Positions 7,291 through 16,598 of a stretch of DNA of 64,000 bases are shown one piece after another; position 1 is the stretch's first letter, and every line of letters begins with the position of its first letter. Source of the stretch: Candidatus Brachybacter algidus (GTDB lineage Bacteria > Bacteroidota > Bacteroidia > Chitinophagales > Saprospiraceae); NCBI GenBank assembly GCA_016711705.1, contig JADJSK010000001.1, positions 992,001-1,056,000 on the forward strand, written 5' to 3'. Position numbers and translations under genes: made by a program. The notes below the pieces were generated by a model, which was not told where the DNA came from, ran no database searches, and saw only the letters and a program-made list of their open reading frames with translations.

Positions 7291-7576
7291 AGGGTAAAAA
7301 CTAAGTCGATATCCCAATAAACTTTTAAAAATCATTCCATTATCATCTTCATTTATAGAGATGAAAAATATTACCTTATAAAGATTATTGGCAATTTCAT
7401 TCAACAGAATTTCGATGAAGACTAGTCACCATTTGAAGCAAAATAAAAATTTTTACTTTTATTATATTTTTATGTTTATATTAGGTGCTTCATTCTGTTT
7501 ATTATACTTAAACTTAAATACCTTATCCTGACTTTTCACTCATTTACCTAAGCTTTAACCCTTTAAATATTATATC

Positions 7577-8083
7577 ATGATTACTAAAAAAAATATTGTT
7601 CAACATTCTTTGACAGCCATCCTTAGCGCCGGATTGGTTATTATTTATTTCCTCTTTACCAAAAACTCAAGTAATTCTTCTTTTTTAGCTAGTAGCGAAA
7701 GAATACCTCTCGATACGGCATTGAAATATAGAGAACATTTTGATAATTTAAAGCCTTTAAGAGTTACACATACAGGAGTATTTTACAGCGATCCGGAGAA
7801 AACAGAACCTTTAGAAGGATTCGTGTTTAATGCTTCTGATCTATATGAGATCGTACGCGAAAATCACAGTGGACTAACTCCCAATGAAGTAATTTTTTAC
7901 TTTGGTCAGGATGGCGAGGCAGGTCCCTCCACAGATAGACATGGAGTCATCCATATCATAGCGATTGGAAGAAAAAATAATAAATTACTGATAAAAGATA
8001 AAGATACAGTCAGGAATGAACCTTCTATCTTCGACAAAGCTGACCCCTGTCCGCCTTTTTGCGGTACTATTAAAACAGAATAA
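7577..8083 (+). CDS. Membrane-anchored protein, unknown function
   Basis: 168 residues. One N-terminal hydrophobic helix (about residues 8-28) anchors the protein, and the rest is expected outside the cytoplasm. The C-terminus ends DPCPPFCGTIKTE with two Cys. No family is recognised. Its stop overlaps the start of the next gene (TAATG at 8081-8085), and that gene in turn overlaps the histidine kinase, so the three form one translationally coupled operon. A role in sensing with the kinase is inference from that arrangement. Confidence 0.6.
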   Translation: MITKKNIVQHSLTAILSAGLVIIYFLFTKNSSNSSFLASSERIPLDTALKYREHFDNLKPLRVTHTGVFYSDPEKTEPLEGFVFNASDLYEIVRENHSGLTPNEVIFYFGQDGEAGPSTDRHGVIHIIAIGRKNNKLLIKDKDTVRNEPSIFDKADPCPPFCGTIKTE

Positions 8084-8748
8084 TGTTCTCTGACTTTTAT
8101 CATATTTTTTATTATTCTTCTTTAATTTTAGCTGGACTGACAAGTCTGGTTTTTATTAAAAAAATTGATTTACCATTCAGGTTATTAGGAGGCTTGATCA
8201 TAGTTACCCTTGGAAGTGAATTAATAGCAAAATATATTTCTGGCCATTTAGGAAGAGATAATAGTATTGTTTACCATGTCTTTACCATCGTAGAGTATAT
8301 ATTCTATTCTTTAATTTATGCCAGCTTCTTTAAAAACAGAAGATGGGATCGTATTTTAATTGCTATGGTTATATTCCTTTTGGCAATTGAAGTTTTGAAT
8401 ATCATTTTCTTTCAATCAATATTTGATTCTGATACAAATACTGTGCTATTAGAAAGTGTGCTGCTCATATTCTTGTCTTTGTTTCTATTTGATAAAATAA
8501 GAGAAAGTAATGACTATAAGAACATTTTGAAGGAAAATATATTTTGGTTCAATTGCGCTGTTTTGGTCTACTACCCCTTCAATGTATTAATCTGGGGCTT
8601 CCACAGTATTAAAGTCTATCAGTTAAAGGATCCTCCCATCCTGATTTATTATATCAATTTTATATTTAGTGGAATGTTATATTTATTTTATTCGCTATTA
8701 ATTATTAGGAATTTTACACAAAAAACAAAGGAGAACAAAAGCGTATGA
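8083..8748 (+). CDS. Polytopic membrane protein, unknown
   Basis: 221 residues with about six or seven hydrophobic helices and short charged loops (for example FFKNRRWDRI and DKIRESNDYKNIL). No conserved motif is recognised. It starts within the stop of the previous gene and overlaps the kinase start by 4 nt (ATGA at 8745-8748). It could serve as the membrane sensing part of a split sensor, since the kinase has only one membrane helix. This is inference from order only. Confidence 0.6.
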   Translation: MFSDFYHIFYYSSLILAGLTSLVFIKKIDLPFRLLGGLIIVTLGSELIAKYISGHLGRDNSIVYHVFTIVEYIFYSLIYASFFKNRRWDRILIAMVIFLLAIEVLNIIFFQSIFDSDTNTVLLESVLLIFLSLFLFDKIRESNDYKNILKENIFWFNCAVLVYYPFNVLIWGFHSIKVYQLKDPPILIYYINFIFSGMLYLFYSLLIIRNFTQKTKENKSV

Positions 8749-9811
8749 ATGCAATCTTAACATTATACTCTGCAGATGTAATAATATTCTTACTTGCAGG
8801 TATTATTGTCATCGTTCTATTGTTTGGGTTTATTATCTATTTTGTAAACTCTTACAGATCAAAAAAGAAGGACTTTGCATTATTAGAAGAGCAAAAACAA
8901 GAAATAGATCATCAGAAAGCAATTTTGGAAAAAACATTAACAGAGTTGAAAGCCGCACAATCACAGCTGATACAAGCAGAGAAAATGGCTTCACTCGGAG
9001 AATTAACGGCAGGTATTGCTCACGAAATTCAAAATCCTCTCAATTTTGTAAATAATTTTAGCGAGGTGAATAAAGAAATGCTCGAAGAACTAAAAAGTGA
9101 ACGTATTAAACCTGATGCTGAAAGAAATAGAAATTTAGAAGATAATATTATCAATGAAGTTATAGAAAATTCATTGCGAATAAACAGTCATGGTAAACGA
9201 GCAGACGCAATTGTTAAAGGCATGTTACAACACAGCCGCACTAATAGTGGAAATACTGAGTCGACAAACATTAATGCCCTTGCAGATGAATATCTGAGAT
9301 TGGCATACCATGGGCTTAAGGCAAAAGACAAGTCATTTAATGTTACAATGAAGACTTATTTTGATGAAAGTTTGTCGATGAATGCAACAGGCGATGGAAA
9401 GATCAATGTGATACCGCAGGATATTGGCAGAGTTATCTTGAACTTAATTTCGAATGCATTTTATGCAGTAGATGAAAAGAAAAAGTCAGGAATCGAAAAT
9501 TACGAACCAATAGTTTCAATCACTACTAAGAAGCTAAATAATAGCATTGAAATAAAAGTTACTGATAACGGCAATGGTATTCGTCAGGAGATTCTCAATA
9601 AAATATTTCAACCTTTTTTTACCACAAAACCAACTGGACAGGGAACCGGACTAGGATTAAGTTTGAGCTATGATATTGTAAAGCCCACGGCGGTGAAATT
9701 ATAGTGGAAACTTTGTCTACAGAAGAAATTGCACATACACAAGAGGATGTCGAAAGCTCGAAAGACGGTCAATCAGGAACATCGTTTATTATTAAAATCC
9801 CGATTAACTAA
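8745..9811 (+). CDS. Sensor histidine kinase, C-terminus frameshifted at about 9681
   Basis: A membrane helix (about 12-34) is followed by a coiled coil (40-80), the H box GELTAGIAHEIQNPLNFV with H93, an N box LNLISNAFYAVDEKK, and G boxes VTDNGNGI and GTGLGLSLSYDIVK. The frame then runs into PTAVKL and stops at 9704. Shifting by one base at about 9680-9683, as if one A were missing in GTAAAGCCC, restores AHGGEIIVE and 30-odd further residues ending GTSFIIKIPIN with a stop at 9809-9811. That tail is what the HATPase family expects. The gene is therefore one kinase with a single-base deletion, real or a sequencing error. No cognate response regulator is adjacent. Confidence 0.85.
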
Positions 9812-9824
9812 ATATTAATTCACT

Positions 9825-9864
9825 TCAACCATCTACCTTTGTTTCTTAACCGCCGAAACTTTAG
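9825..9864 (+). repeat. Dispersed 40-bp element, copy 1
   Basis: This 40-bp stretch matches the reverse complement of 49338-49377 at 38 of 40 positions. It starts TCAACCATCTACC and contains the core GCCGAAACTT. Both copies lie just after the stop codon of a gene. The core CCGAAACTTTAGTTAA (9853-9868) also occurs exactly at 42954-42969 on the other strand. Confidence 0.7.
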
Positions 9865-9905
9865 TTAAATATATTTATACCGTCTTCAATAAATTCCATT
9901 TCAAT

Positions 9906-11000
9906 ATGATGATAAAAACTAGAATTATATTCAAGACATTTATTTACTTTTTTCTCCCACTATCCTACTCCACCGCCTTTAGCCAATCAACAAGTCCACT
10001 AGATGGATCTGCTATTGAATTTATTAAAGGTGCTGACATAGGCTGGCTCCCACAAATGGAAGCATCCGGTTTTAAATTCTATGGAGATGATGGACTAGAA
10101 CAGGATTGTTTTCAGATACTAAAAGAACATGGCATAAATGCTATAAGAATTCGTACTTGGGTAAACCCATCTGACGATAGACAAAGCGGTCATTGCAGCA
10201 AGGAAGAAACTGTCTCACTTGCACTACGCGCTAAAGGATGGGATATGAAAATAATGATCGATTTTCATTATAGTGACTCATGGGCTGATCCTGCAAAACA
10301 AAATAAGCCGGCTGCATGGCTTGATCATAGCTTTCCGGAGTTACTTGCTGATGTTTACGATTATACTTATGATGTCATGAAAGCTCTTGTAGCAGAAGGA
10401 ATCACGCCTGAATGGGTGCAGGTAGGAAATGAGATAACTAATGGTATGCTTTGGCCGGAAGGCAAGTCCTCAGACAATTGGAAACAATTAGCTCAGCTTC
10501 TTAATCAAGGTTATGACGCAGTAAAAGTAGCAAGTCCTACATCTAAGGTGATATTGCACGTCGATAATGGCCATGATAAGATTATTACAAAAAAATGGTT
10601 TGACAACGCTAAGGAAAACAAGGTGAAATATGATATCATCGGCTTGTCTTATTATCCCTTCTGGTCCAATGCAAAATTAGTAGAGGGCACCTGGTTAAAT
10701 GACAATCCTGATTACAAATTGACCATCGATGACCTAGGCGATAATATGATCGATCTTGCCTCTAGCTATGGCAAAGATGTGATGATAGTCGAAACAGGTG
10801 ATATGGACGATCAGCCGGATCGAACTTACGATATGTTAGTTGCAGTGCAGCAGAAGGTCAAAGAAATTCCTAACAATAAAGGCCTTGGTGTATTTTACTG
10901 GGAACCGGAAGGAGCCAGAAGTTGGAGTGGATATGGATTGAGTGCTTGGGGACAAGATGGGAAGCCGACGCGGGCAATGGATGCGTTTTTAGCAAAGTAG
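9906..11000 (+). CDS. Secreted arabinogalactan endo-beta-1,4-galactanase, GH53
   Basis: 364 residues with a signal peptide (about 1-27, ending STAFSQ). The mature part is a GH53 barrel: KGADIGWLPQMEASG, IRIRTWVNPSD, MIDFHYSDSWADPAKQNKP. The acid/base is E176 in VGNEITNGMLWPEG and the nucleophile is E296 in VMIVETGD. GH53 enzymes cut beta-1,4-galactan side chains of pectin. No C-terminal sorting domain is present, so it is periplasmic or exported by another route. The gene stands alone; the nearby MFS gene is 280 bp downstream and is not obviously a sugar carrier. Confidence 0.92.
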   Translation: MMIKTRIIFKTFIYFFLPLSYSTAFSQSTSPLDGSAIEFIKGADIGWLPQMEASGFKFYGDDGLEQDCFQILKEHGINAIRIRTWVNPSDDRQSGHCSKEETVSLALRAKGWDMKIMIDFHYSDSWADPAKQNKPAAWLDHSFPELLADVYDYTYDVMKALVAEGITPEWVQVGNEITNGMLWPEGKSSDNWKQLAQLLNQGYDAVKVASPTSKVILHVDNGHDKIITKKWFDNAKENKVKYDIIGLSYYPFWSNAKLVEGTWLNDNPDYKLTIDDLGDNMIDLASSYGKDVMIVETGDMDDQPDRTYDMLVAVQQKVKEIPNNKGLGVFYWEPEGARSWSGYGLSAWGQDGKPTRAMDAFLAK

Positions 11001-11280
11001 TGAGAAGGTGAAAAAGGCGAGAAGCGAACTGTAAACAGCGAACTGTAAGAGCTTACTGATTTGCAATAATTGAACCGATCACGATTATAGAAATGTCTCA
11101 TTTAATTAACGGGATTTAGTCATTAATGCTATTAACATTTACTTATTTAAAGAAGCCAAGAAGCGAACGGCAACATAGTGAAATGTTCGAGCTGATTTAT
11201 TGACACTGGTTATACATGAGTAAGACTAACCTATTTAACAAATAGCTACCATAGGCCTAATGAATTAACAAAATGAAATC
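11001..11280. other. Intergenic region with short direct repeats
   Basis: No gene is seen. AGCGAACTGTAA occurs twice in tandem near 11023-11049, and a related AAGAAGCGAACGGCAA lies near 11157. These purine-rich repeats look like degenerate simple sequence. Confidence 0.3.
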
Positions 11281-12468
11281 ATGAAATACATTACGAGGAC
11301 AGTTTGGGTCTTATCCTTGGTAAGTTTGTTTACTGATGCTGCCAGTGAAATGCTGTATCCAATAATGCCAATTTATTTGAAGTCCATTGGTTTTTCGATA
11401 GTGCTTATTGGTATACTTGAAGGTTTTGCTGAAGCTACAGCTGGATTTAGTAAAGGATATTTCGGCAAACTATCAGACAATGCAGGAAAAAGAATTCCTT
11501 TTGTTCAAATTGGGTATGCATTTAGCGCAATTTCCAAACCAATGATGGCAATTTTCATTTATCCAATTTGGATTTTCTTTGCACGGACTATCGACCGATT
11601 CGGCAAAGGAATTAGGACAGGAGCAAGAGATGCACTACTTTCCGACGAGGCTACATCAGAAACCAAAGGACAAGTTTTTGGATTTCATCGATCCATGGAT
11701 ACTTTGGGTGCCGTAATTGGACCTTCTTTGGCTTTAATATATTTGTATTTTTATCCCCAGGACTATAAAACACTCTTTTTTATAGCATTTATTCCGGGCC
11801 TGCTTGCGGTGCTGGCTTCCTTTTTTCTAAAAGAAAAAGTACGAAATGTTGTCAAACCAAAGTCTATAACTCCCTTTTTCTCATTTCTTAATTATTGGAA
11901 AGTATGTCCACCGGAATATAGAAAACTGGTGATTGGTCTTCTTGCATTTACACTTTTCAATAGTTCGGATATATTTCTTCTACTTAAAGCAAAACAATCT
12001 GGACTTAACGACACAATGGTCATAGGAGTCTATATTTTTTACAATCTAATTTATGCCCTATTTGCTTTTCCTATTGGTATAATTGCTGATAAAGTGGGAT
12101 TGAAAAACATTTTTGTAATTGGACTTATTTTATTTTCACTAGTTTATTTAGGAATGTCAGCTAATACAAATCTATATCTGTTCTTCGTTCTATTTTTCCT
12201 TTATGGTATTTATGCTTCTGCCACCGAGGGCATTTCAAAAGCGTGGATTTCAAACATAACCGACAAAAAAGATACCGCAACAGCAATAGGAACATTTTCT
12301 GGTCTTCAGAGCATATGTGCTATGATCGCTAGTTCATTGGCAGGGATAATTTGGTTTAAATTTGGTGGGGCAATTACTTTTCTAATTACTGCCATAGCAA
12401 CAATATTTGTTGTCCTTTATATCTTGACAATTCCCAAACCAATAACTTTTTTTAAGGGAACAAATTAA
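11281..12468 (+). CDS. MFS transporter
   Basis: 395 residues with about 12 membrane helices. The loop after helix 2 has the MFS motif-A pattern (GYFGKLSDNAGKRIP), repeated in the second half as PIGIIADKVGLKNI. Between the helices 4 and 5 region, RTIDRFGKGIRTGARDALLSDEAT is a strongly charged conserved-looking stretch typical of a subgroup of uncharacterised bacterial MFS proteins. Substrate cannot be assigned. It starts at ATG 11281 and is not tightly linked to either neighbour. Confidence 0.85.
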   Translation: MKYITRTVWVLSLVSLFTDAASEMLYPIMPIYLKSIGFSIVLIGILEGFAEATAGFSKGYFGKLSDNAGKRIPFVQIGYAFSAISKPMMAIFIYPIWIFFARTIDRFGKGIRTGARDALLSDEATSETKGQVFGFHRSMDTLGAVIGPSLALIYLYFYPQDYKTLFFIAFIPGLLAVLASFFLKEKVRNVVKPKSITPFFSFLNYWKVCPPEYRKLVIGLLAFTLFNSSDIFLLLKAKQSGLNDTMVIGVYIFYNLIYALFAFPIGIIADKVGLKNIFVIGLILFSLVYLGMSANTNLYLFFVLFFLYGIYASATEGISKAWISNITDKKDTATAIGTFSGLQSICAMIASSLAGIIWFKFGGAITFLITAIATIFVVLYILTIPKPITFFKGTN

Positions 12469-12606
12469 TTAGCAAAAAGTAGGGTGACGAATAGCAATAA
12501 ACCCTTAAGATGTTATGTTTAAATCAATTTTTACATTTTTAACATTATTTATAGATATTTTTGTGAAAAGTGATAACGAAAGAACAATTGAATAAAATTG
12601 ATAATA

Positions 12607-13137
12607 ATGAACATAAACATTCAACCAACTTTAGAAAATGAAAATGTAATTCTTCATCCATTGCAAGACAAAGACTTTGATGATTTATATGCCGTGGCCT
12701 CAGATCCAAAGATATGGGAACAACATCCAAATAAAGACCGTTGTAAAATTGAAGTTTTCAAAGTTTTCTTTGACGGGGCAATGCAAAGTAAAGGAGCATT
12801 CAAAATTGTGAACAAAGCCTCAGGTCATGTGATGGGAAGCACTCGATTCTACGATCACAACCAGGAAGAAAACTCAATAAGCATCGGATACACATTCTAT
12901 GGCAGGGAATACTGGGGCAAAGGTTTCAATCATTCAGTTAAATCTCTAATGTTAGACTATATATTTCAATTCGTGTCAAAAGTTCATTTTCATATTGGAG
13001 CTGAAAATATTCGTTCCCAAATAGCAATTGGCAGGCTGGGCACAACAAAAATTGATGAACAAGAAATAGCCTATTTTGGCGAACAGGCTAAATTGAATTA
13101 TATTTATTGTTTGACTAAAGAAGAATGGTTTTGTTAA
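12607..13137 (+). CDS. GNAT family N-acetyltransferase (RimJ/RimL-like)
   Basis: About 176 residues from the ATG at 12607; a TTG at 12598 would add only three residues. The order fits the RimJ/RimL subgroup: N-terminal NVILHPLQDKDFDDLYAVAS, the strand SISIGYTF, then the acetyl-CoA loop REYWGKGFNHSVK, and a late AENIRSQIAIGRLG with the usual Asn. Acceptor substrate is unknown. It lies 138 bp after the MFS gene on the same strand. Confidence 0.8.
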   Translation: MNINIQPTLENENVILHPLQDKDFDDLYAVASDPKIWEQHPNKDRCKIEVFKVFFDGAMQSKGAFKIVNKASGHVMGSTRFYDHNQEENSISIGYTFYGREYWGKGFNHSVKSLMLDYIFQFVSKVHFHIGAENIRSQIAIGRLGTTKIDEQEIAYFGEQAKLNYIYCLTKEEWFC

Positions 13138-13481
13138 GCGAATTAGAAGTAACCTAAGAAGACCTTTTTAAGGAAACGAAACTGTTTGAACGAATAGCCA
13201 TAGCGACAGAAAATAAAGATGTCCAACAATAGAAGGACAGAGTTTAAATGTAATAAATTTAGGAACAGAAATATATTTCTTCAGTGGTAAGTGGAGGCTT
13301 TGATATGTCTAGTGTTAATTATTTACAGAAAATTGATTAGAATTTATTGTAATTTGTAATATCTGAGACCTGAAATACTCATTTAAGATGTATTAAATAA
13401 ATATTTCATTTTTATTTAAATTTGAAATTATTACCAAATTTCAAGACACATTAATCTGACTAATGCAGTAAAATCTTAGCG
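13138..13481. other. Intergenic region without recognised features
   Basis: AT-rich. No gene, strong hairpin or repeat from the families described in this window was seen. It should hold the promoter of the FG-GAP gene at 13482. Confidence 0.3.
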
Positions 13482-15065
13482 ATGAAGCACATATTACTTT
13501 TTTTAAATCTATCAATATATTTTTCAAACATAACTTTTGGGCAATCACCACAAATAAAATGGTGGTATGACGTGCTCGACTCTTCATTTGGGCAATCGGC
13601 AGCAGGGGATATAGATAATGATGGCAAACTTGAAGTCGTATTTGGTTGCTATCGCAATGACAGTAGTGTTTATGCACTTAATGCAGAAGATGGCACTTTG
13701 CTTTGGCGTCAAAATACTAGAAACCCATTTGGTGGAGGATGCAATGATGTAGCGATAGCGCTATATGACATTGATGGGGATGATTCCCTTGAAGTAATCG
13801 TACCAAGTTCATGCAATGCGAATACCTTTTGTTTTAGAGGGAAGTCAGGAGAAATTCAATGGAAAACTCAAACTGCCGGTAGTGACTCCCCTCCTACCCT
13901 TGCGGATATAGACCATGATGGAAAAATTGAAATACTACATGGAGGTTTTGATGGTCATGTAATGTGTTTTAATAGTGAAGATGGAAGTGTCGCATGGAAT
14001 AAGCCAATATTATCAAATTGCTGGATTCAAACTGCACCCACAATAGTGGATTTGAATATGGATGGTGAACTGGATTTTGTGGTCGGCACATGGGCATTTG
14101 GCATCGATACTAACTATATGTATGCATATACTGCAAATACTCAAAAACTACTTTGGTCTAAACGATTAGACAATCACATGTATAACGGCACGGCTACTGC
14201 AGACATTGACGAAGATGGAAAGCCTGAATTAATTTTTGGAGATTATAATGGCATTTTACATGCATTAAATGGAGAGGATGGATCTACTTTATGGGAATAC
14301 AAAGCCTCCTTTTATATAGGTGCACCAGCTACAATCGCAGATCTGGACCGAGATGGTCATTGTGAAATTATATTTTGTGATGCTTATGGTGTTGGTGCTT
14401 TGAATAAGGACGGTAAATCAATATGGTATTATACTATACCCGATGTCGCCACAGCTTTTAGAGGTGTAGCAGTTGCAGATATCAATGGAGATGATATGCC
14501 GGACGTAGTCTTTGGAAGTAGCAAAGGTAGATTAACTGTGCTAAATGGAATAGATGGATCCCTAATTTGGGATTTGGATTTAGCAAAGCATATAGGGAAA
14601 CTTTTTGATATTGATCATGCTCCTCTCATCGCCGATTTTGACAATGATGGCAACATAGATATCTTTATTGTGGGAGGAAATACAGATTATCCTGATTTTT
14701 CTAAAAATTACGGAAGAGCATACATGATATCTGCAGGTGCAGGGAAAGGGCCTGATTGGCTTATGTTTCAACACGACTTAAGGCGACAATCAAACCTTTG
14801 TGAGATGTCGATATCCTCAACTATATCAAATAATCAAAAAGAAACTTTTCATATCTATCCAAACCCAAGTGGCAACTATTTTGAAATAGAATCGAAAGAA
14901 ACAGGGATAGCAGAGATAAGAAACCTTACAGGTACTTTGCTTCAAAAAGTTAAAATAAATACCTTAAAAACTAGCGTGTCTGCAGGAAACCTTACATCCG
15001 GAGTATATTTTGTATTCCTCAAAACATCTAAAGGTGAAAGTGTTCAAAAATTGATTATACAATAA
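13482..15065 (+). CDS. Secreted FG-GAP/VCBS repeat protein with T9SS sorting domain
   Basis: 527 residues. A signal peptide (about 1-20, ending TFGQS) is followed by eight Asp-rich calcium-binding-like loops of the FG-GAP type, such as GDIDNDGKLEVVFG, ADIDHDGKIEILHG and ADFDNDGNIDIFIVGG. They alternate with PQQ-propeller-like segments (LNAEDGTLLWRQ, LNGEDGSTLWEY). This is a beta-propeller. The last 80 residues are a type A T9SS sorting domain: IYPNPSGNYFEIES ... GVYFVFLKTSKGE ... QKLIIQ. The protein is predicted to be exported across the outer membrane and held at the surface. The ligand is unknown. Confidence 0.88.
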   Translation: MKHILLFLNLSIYFSNITFGQSPQIKWWYDVLDSSFGQSAAGDIDNDGKLEVVFGCYRNDSSVYALNAEDGTLLWRQNTRNPFGGGCNDVAIALYDIDGDDSLEVIVPSSCNANTFCFRGKSGEIQWKTQTAGSDSPPTLADIDHDGKIEILHGGFDGHVMCFNSEDGSVAWNKPILSNCWIQTAPTIVDLNMDGELDFVVGTWAFGIDTNYMYAYTANTQKLLWSKRLDNHMYNGTATADIDEDGKPELIFGDYNGILHALNGEDGSTLWEYKASFYIGAPATIADLDRDGHCEIIFCDAYGVGALNKDGKSIWYYTIPDVATAFRGVAVADINGDDMPDVVFGSSKGRLTVLNGIDGSLIWDLDLAKHIGKLFDIDHAPLIADFDNDGNIDIFIVGGNTDYPDFSKNYGRAYMISAGAGKGPDWLMFQHDLRRQSNLCEMSISSTISNNQKETFHIYPNPSGNYFEIESKETGIAEIRNLTGTLLQKVKINTLKTSVSAGNLTSGVYFVFLKTSKGESVQKLIIQ

Positions 15066-15162
15066 AAGTAAAGTTCTTAGTCATTTTTTTAATCAATTCT
15101 AAACTTTGCACCTAAGAATCGCATTATAACTCCATTCCTTTTAATGACAAATTAAAAAAGAT

Positions 15163-15441
15163 ATGGTAGAATTTAGCGAAATCGATAAAGACAGGATTAT
15201 AGAAATGGCATGGGAAGACAGAACGCCATTTGATGTAATAAAAATCCAGTTTGGATTATCACAAGGGGAAGTCGAAAAACTTATGCGGAAAGAACTTAAA
15301 CATTCAAGTTTTAAAAGGTGGAGAAAAAGAGTTTCCTCAGGCGTTGGGGTCAAACATTTATTTAAAGCTGAAAATGATATGTTACGATTCAAATGCTCAA
15401 GACAGAAGCAGATTAGTCATAATGCGATCTCAAAGCGATAG
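15163..15441 (+). CDS. TIGR03643 family protein
   Basis: 92 residues. The conserved core is AWEDRTPFDVIKIQFGLSQG followed by EKLMRKELKHSSFKRWRKRV and, near the end, RFKCSRQKQISHNAISKR. This matches the TIGR03643 family, which is rich in conserved Trp and Met and has no known function. The pattern of a short helical protein with a basic C-terminus suggests nucleic acid contact, which is inference. A DUF2256 zinc-ribbon gene starts 15 bp after its stop. Confidence 0.85.
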   Translation: MVEFSEIDKDRIIEMAWEDRTPFDVIKIQFGLSQGEVEKLMRKELKHSSFKRWRKRVSSGVGVKHLFKAENDMLRFKCSRQKQISHNAISKR

Positions 15442-15456
15442 ACTAATGATTAATGA

Positions 15457-15636
15457 ATGTGTAACAAAAATCTACCAGAGAAAGAATGTCCAGTTTGCAA
15501 TTTAAAATTTAAATGGCGCAGAAAATGGCAAAAAAACTGGGATGAAGTTAAGTATTGCAGCGAAAAATGCCGAAATAATAAAAACGGTAACTACCTTTCA
15601 AAAAATAAGTTCAAAAATAAAGCAAATGATAGTTAA
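15457..15636 (+). CDS. DUF2256 zinc-ribbon protein
   Basis: 59 residues from ATG 15457 to TAA 15634-15636. The core reads CPVCNLKFKWRRKW, then NWDEVKYCSEKC, giving C-x2-C and C-x3-C pairs that would bind one zinc, exactly the DUF2256 pattern. The tail is rich in Asn and Lys. It lies directly after the TIGR03643 gene and overlaps the start of the YcxB-like gene by 11 nt, so the three probably share a transcript. The role is unknown. Confidence 0.85.
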   Translation: MCNKNLPEKECPVCNLKFKWRRKWQKNWDEVKYCSEKCRNNKNGNYLSKNKFKNKANDS

Positions 15637-16117
15637 AACCAAAATTAGCTTTAAAGAATATGTAAAACTCATCTACAGCATAGCTTATAAAAAAACGCTA
15701 TTGAGGCTTTTACTCCTTGTTGCATTTCTCATTCTTCTATGGATAATATTTTATTATTTGCATATTTTCAACCTTCCCAAACCAATTATATACCAATATA
15801 TTACCTTGATCTTAATAGTTATTGTGCAGCCATCACTAATCTTTGTGACGATATGGAGAAACTATTATTCCAGCAACCATTTGCAAGAAGCTTTAGAAAT
15901 GGAAATATCACAAAAGGAAATTAAGATAACAGGCAAATCATACTATATGGAAGTTAAGTTGGAAAACTTGTTTAAAATTGTAGAAAAAGCTAAGTGGTTT
16001 CTGATGTATCAAAATAATCTATCAGCGATAATTGTTTCTAAGAAAGACATGAATTCAAGTGATTTGAAGACTATCAGAAAAATCATTACAGAAATAGATA
16101 ATGTGCCAGTTGAGTAG
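15626..16117 (+). CDS. YcxB-like membrane protein
   Basis: About 163 residues from the ATG at 15626 (MIVKTKISFKEYVK). An earlier in-frame ATG at 15542 would overlap most of the DUF2256 gene and is unlikely. Two membrane helices (about 25-45 and 55-78) are followed by a soluble domain with SQKEIKITGKSYYMEVKLEN and KWFLMYQNNLSAIIVSKKDM, matching the YcxB-like C-terminal domain. In Gram-positives such proteins are membrane proteins of unknown function. Confidence 0.65.
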   Translation: MIVKTKISFKEYVKLIYSIAYKKTLLRLLLLVAFLILLWIIFYYLHIFNLPKPIIYQYITLILIVIVQPSLIFVTIWRNYYSSNHLQEALEMEISQKEIKITGKSYYMEVKLENLFKIVEKAKWFLMYQNNLSAIIVSKKDMNSSDLKTIRKIITEIDNVPVE

Positions 16118-16184
16118 TGATTAAAATTCTTTTACCCTTCAATAGTTACACATTGTTAATCCTAACTAAAAATAAAATAAGCAA

Positions 16185-16598
16185 ATGAAAAAAATATTAT
16201 TCTTAACATTATCGATTCTCATACTTACGAATGTTCTATCGGCACAAGAAGCAACCTACCAATTGTCGAGTCATATCTTAGACATTACACAGGGCAAACC
16301 TGCCTCAAATGTAAAAATCTCTCTATCCAAACAAGACAAGAAAGGTAATTGGAATATTATTGATGAAAAATATACAGATGAGAATGGAAGGATCAAGAAT
16401 TTTCTCAAAGAAGAAAAAGGTACCGATCATAAAGGAATTTATAAACTGACTTTTTTCACAGAGCCTTATTTCAAAAAGATGAGTCAGGAAAGCTTTTATC
16501 CTTTTATCGATGTAGTTTTTGAGCTAAAAGACAATAACCATTATCATGTACCAATTACATTATCGCCTTTTGGATATTCGACTTATAGAGGGAATTAA
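16185..16598 (+). CDS. Hydroxyisourate hydrolase / transthyretin-like protein, secreted
   Basis: 137 residues. A signal peptide (about 1-20, ending NVLSAQ) precedes a full transthyretin-like domain: SSHILDITQGKPASNVKISL with the first active-site His, YTDENGRIKNFL with the Arg, and a C-terminal HYHVPITLSPFGYSTYRGN with the His and the closing Y-R-G tripeptide (usual YRGS, here YRGN). 5-hydroxyisourate hydrolase performs the second step of uric acid breakdown. Here the enzyme would act in the periplasm. No other purine-degradation gene is in the window. Confidence 0.87.
   Translation: MKKILFLTLSILILTNVLSAQEATYQLSSHILDITQGKPASNVKISLSKQDKKGNWNIIDEKYTDENGRIKNFLKEEKGTDHKGIYKLTFFTEPYFKKMSQESFYPFIDVVFELKDNNHYHVPITLSPFGYSTYRGN

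Noticed and set aside
9670..9704. Programmed frameshift in the sensor kinase
   Set aside because: No slippery heptamer, downstream stem or need for two products is visible; a missing base is simpler.
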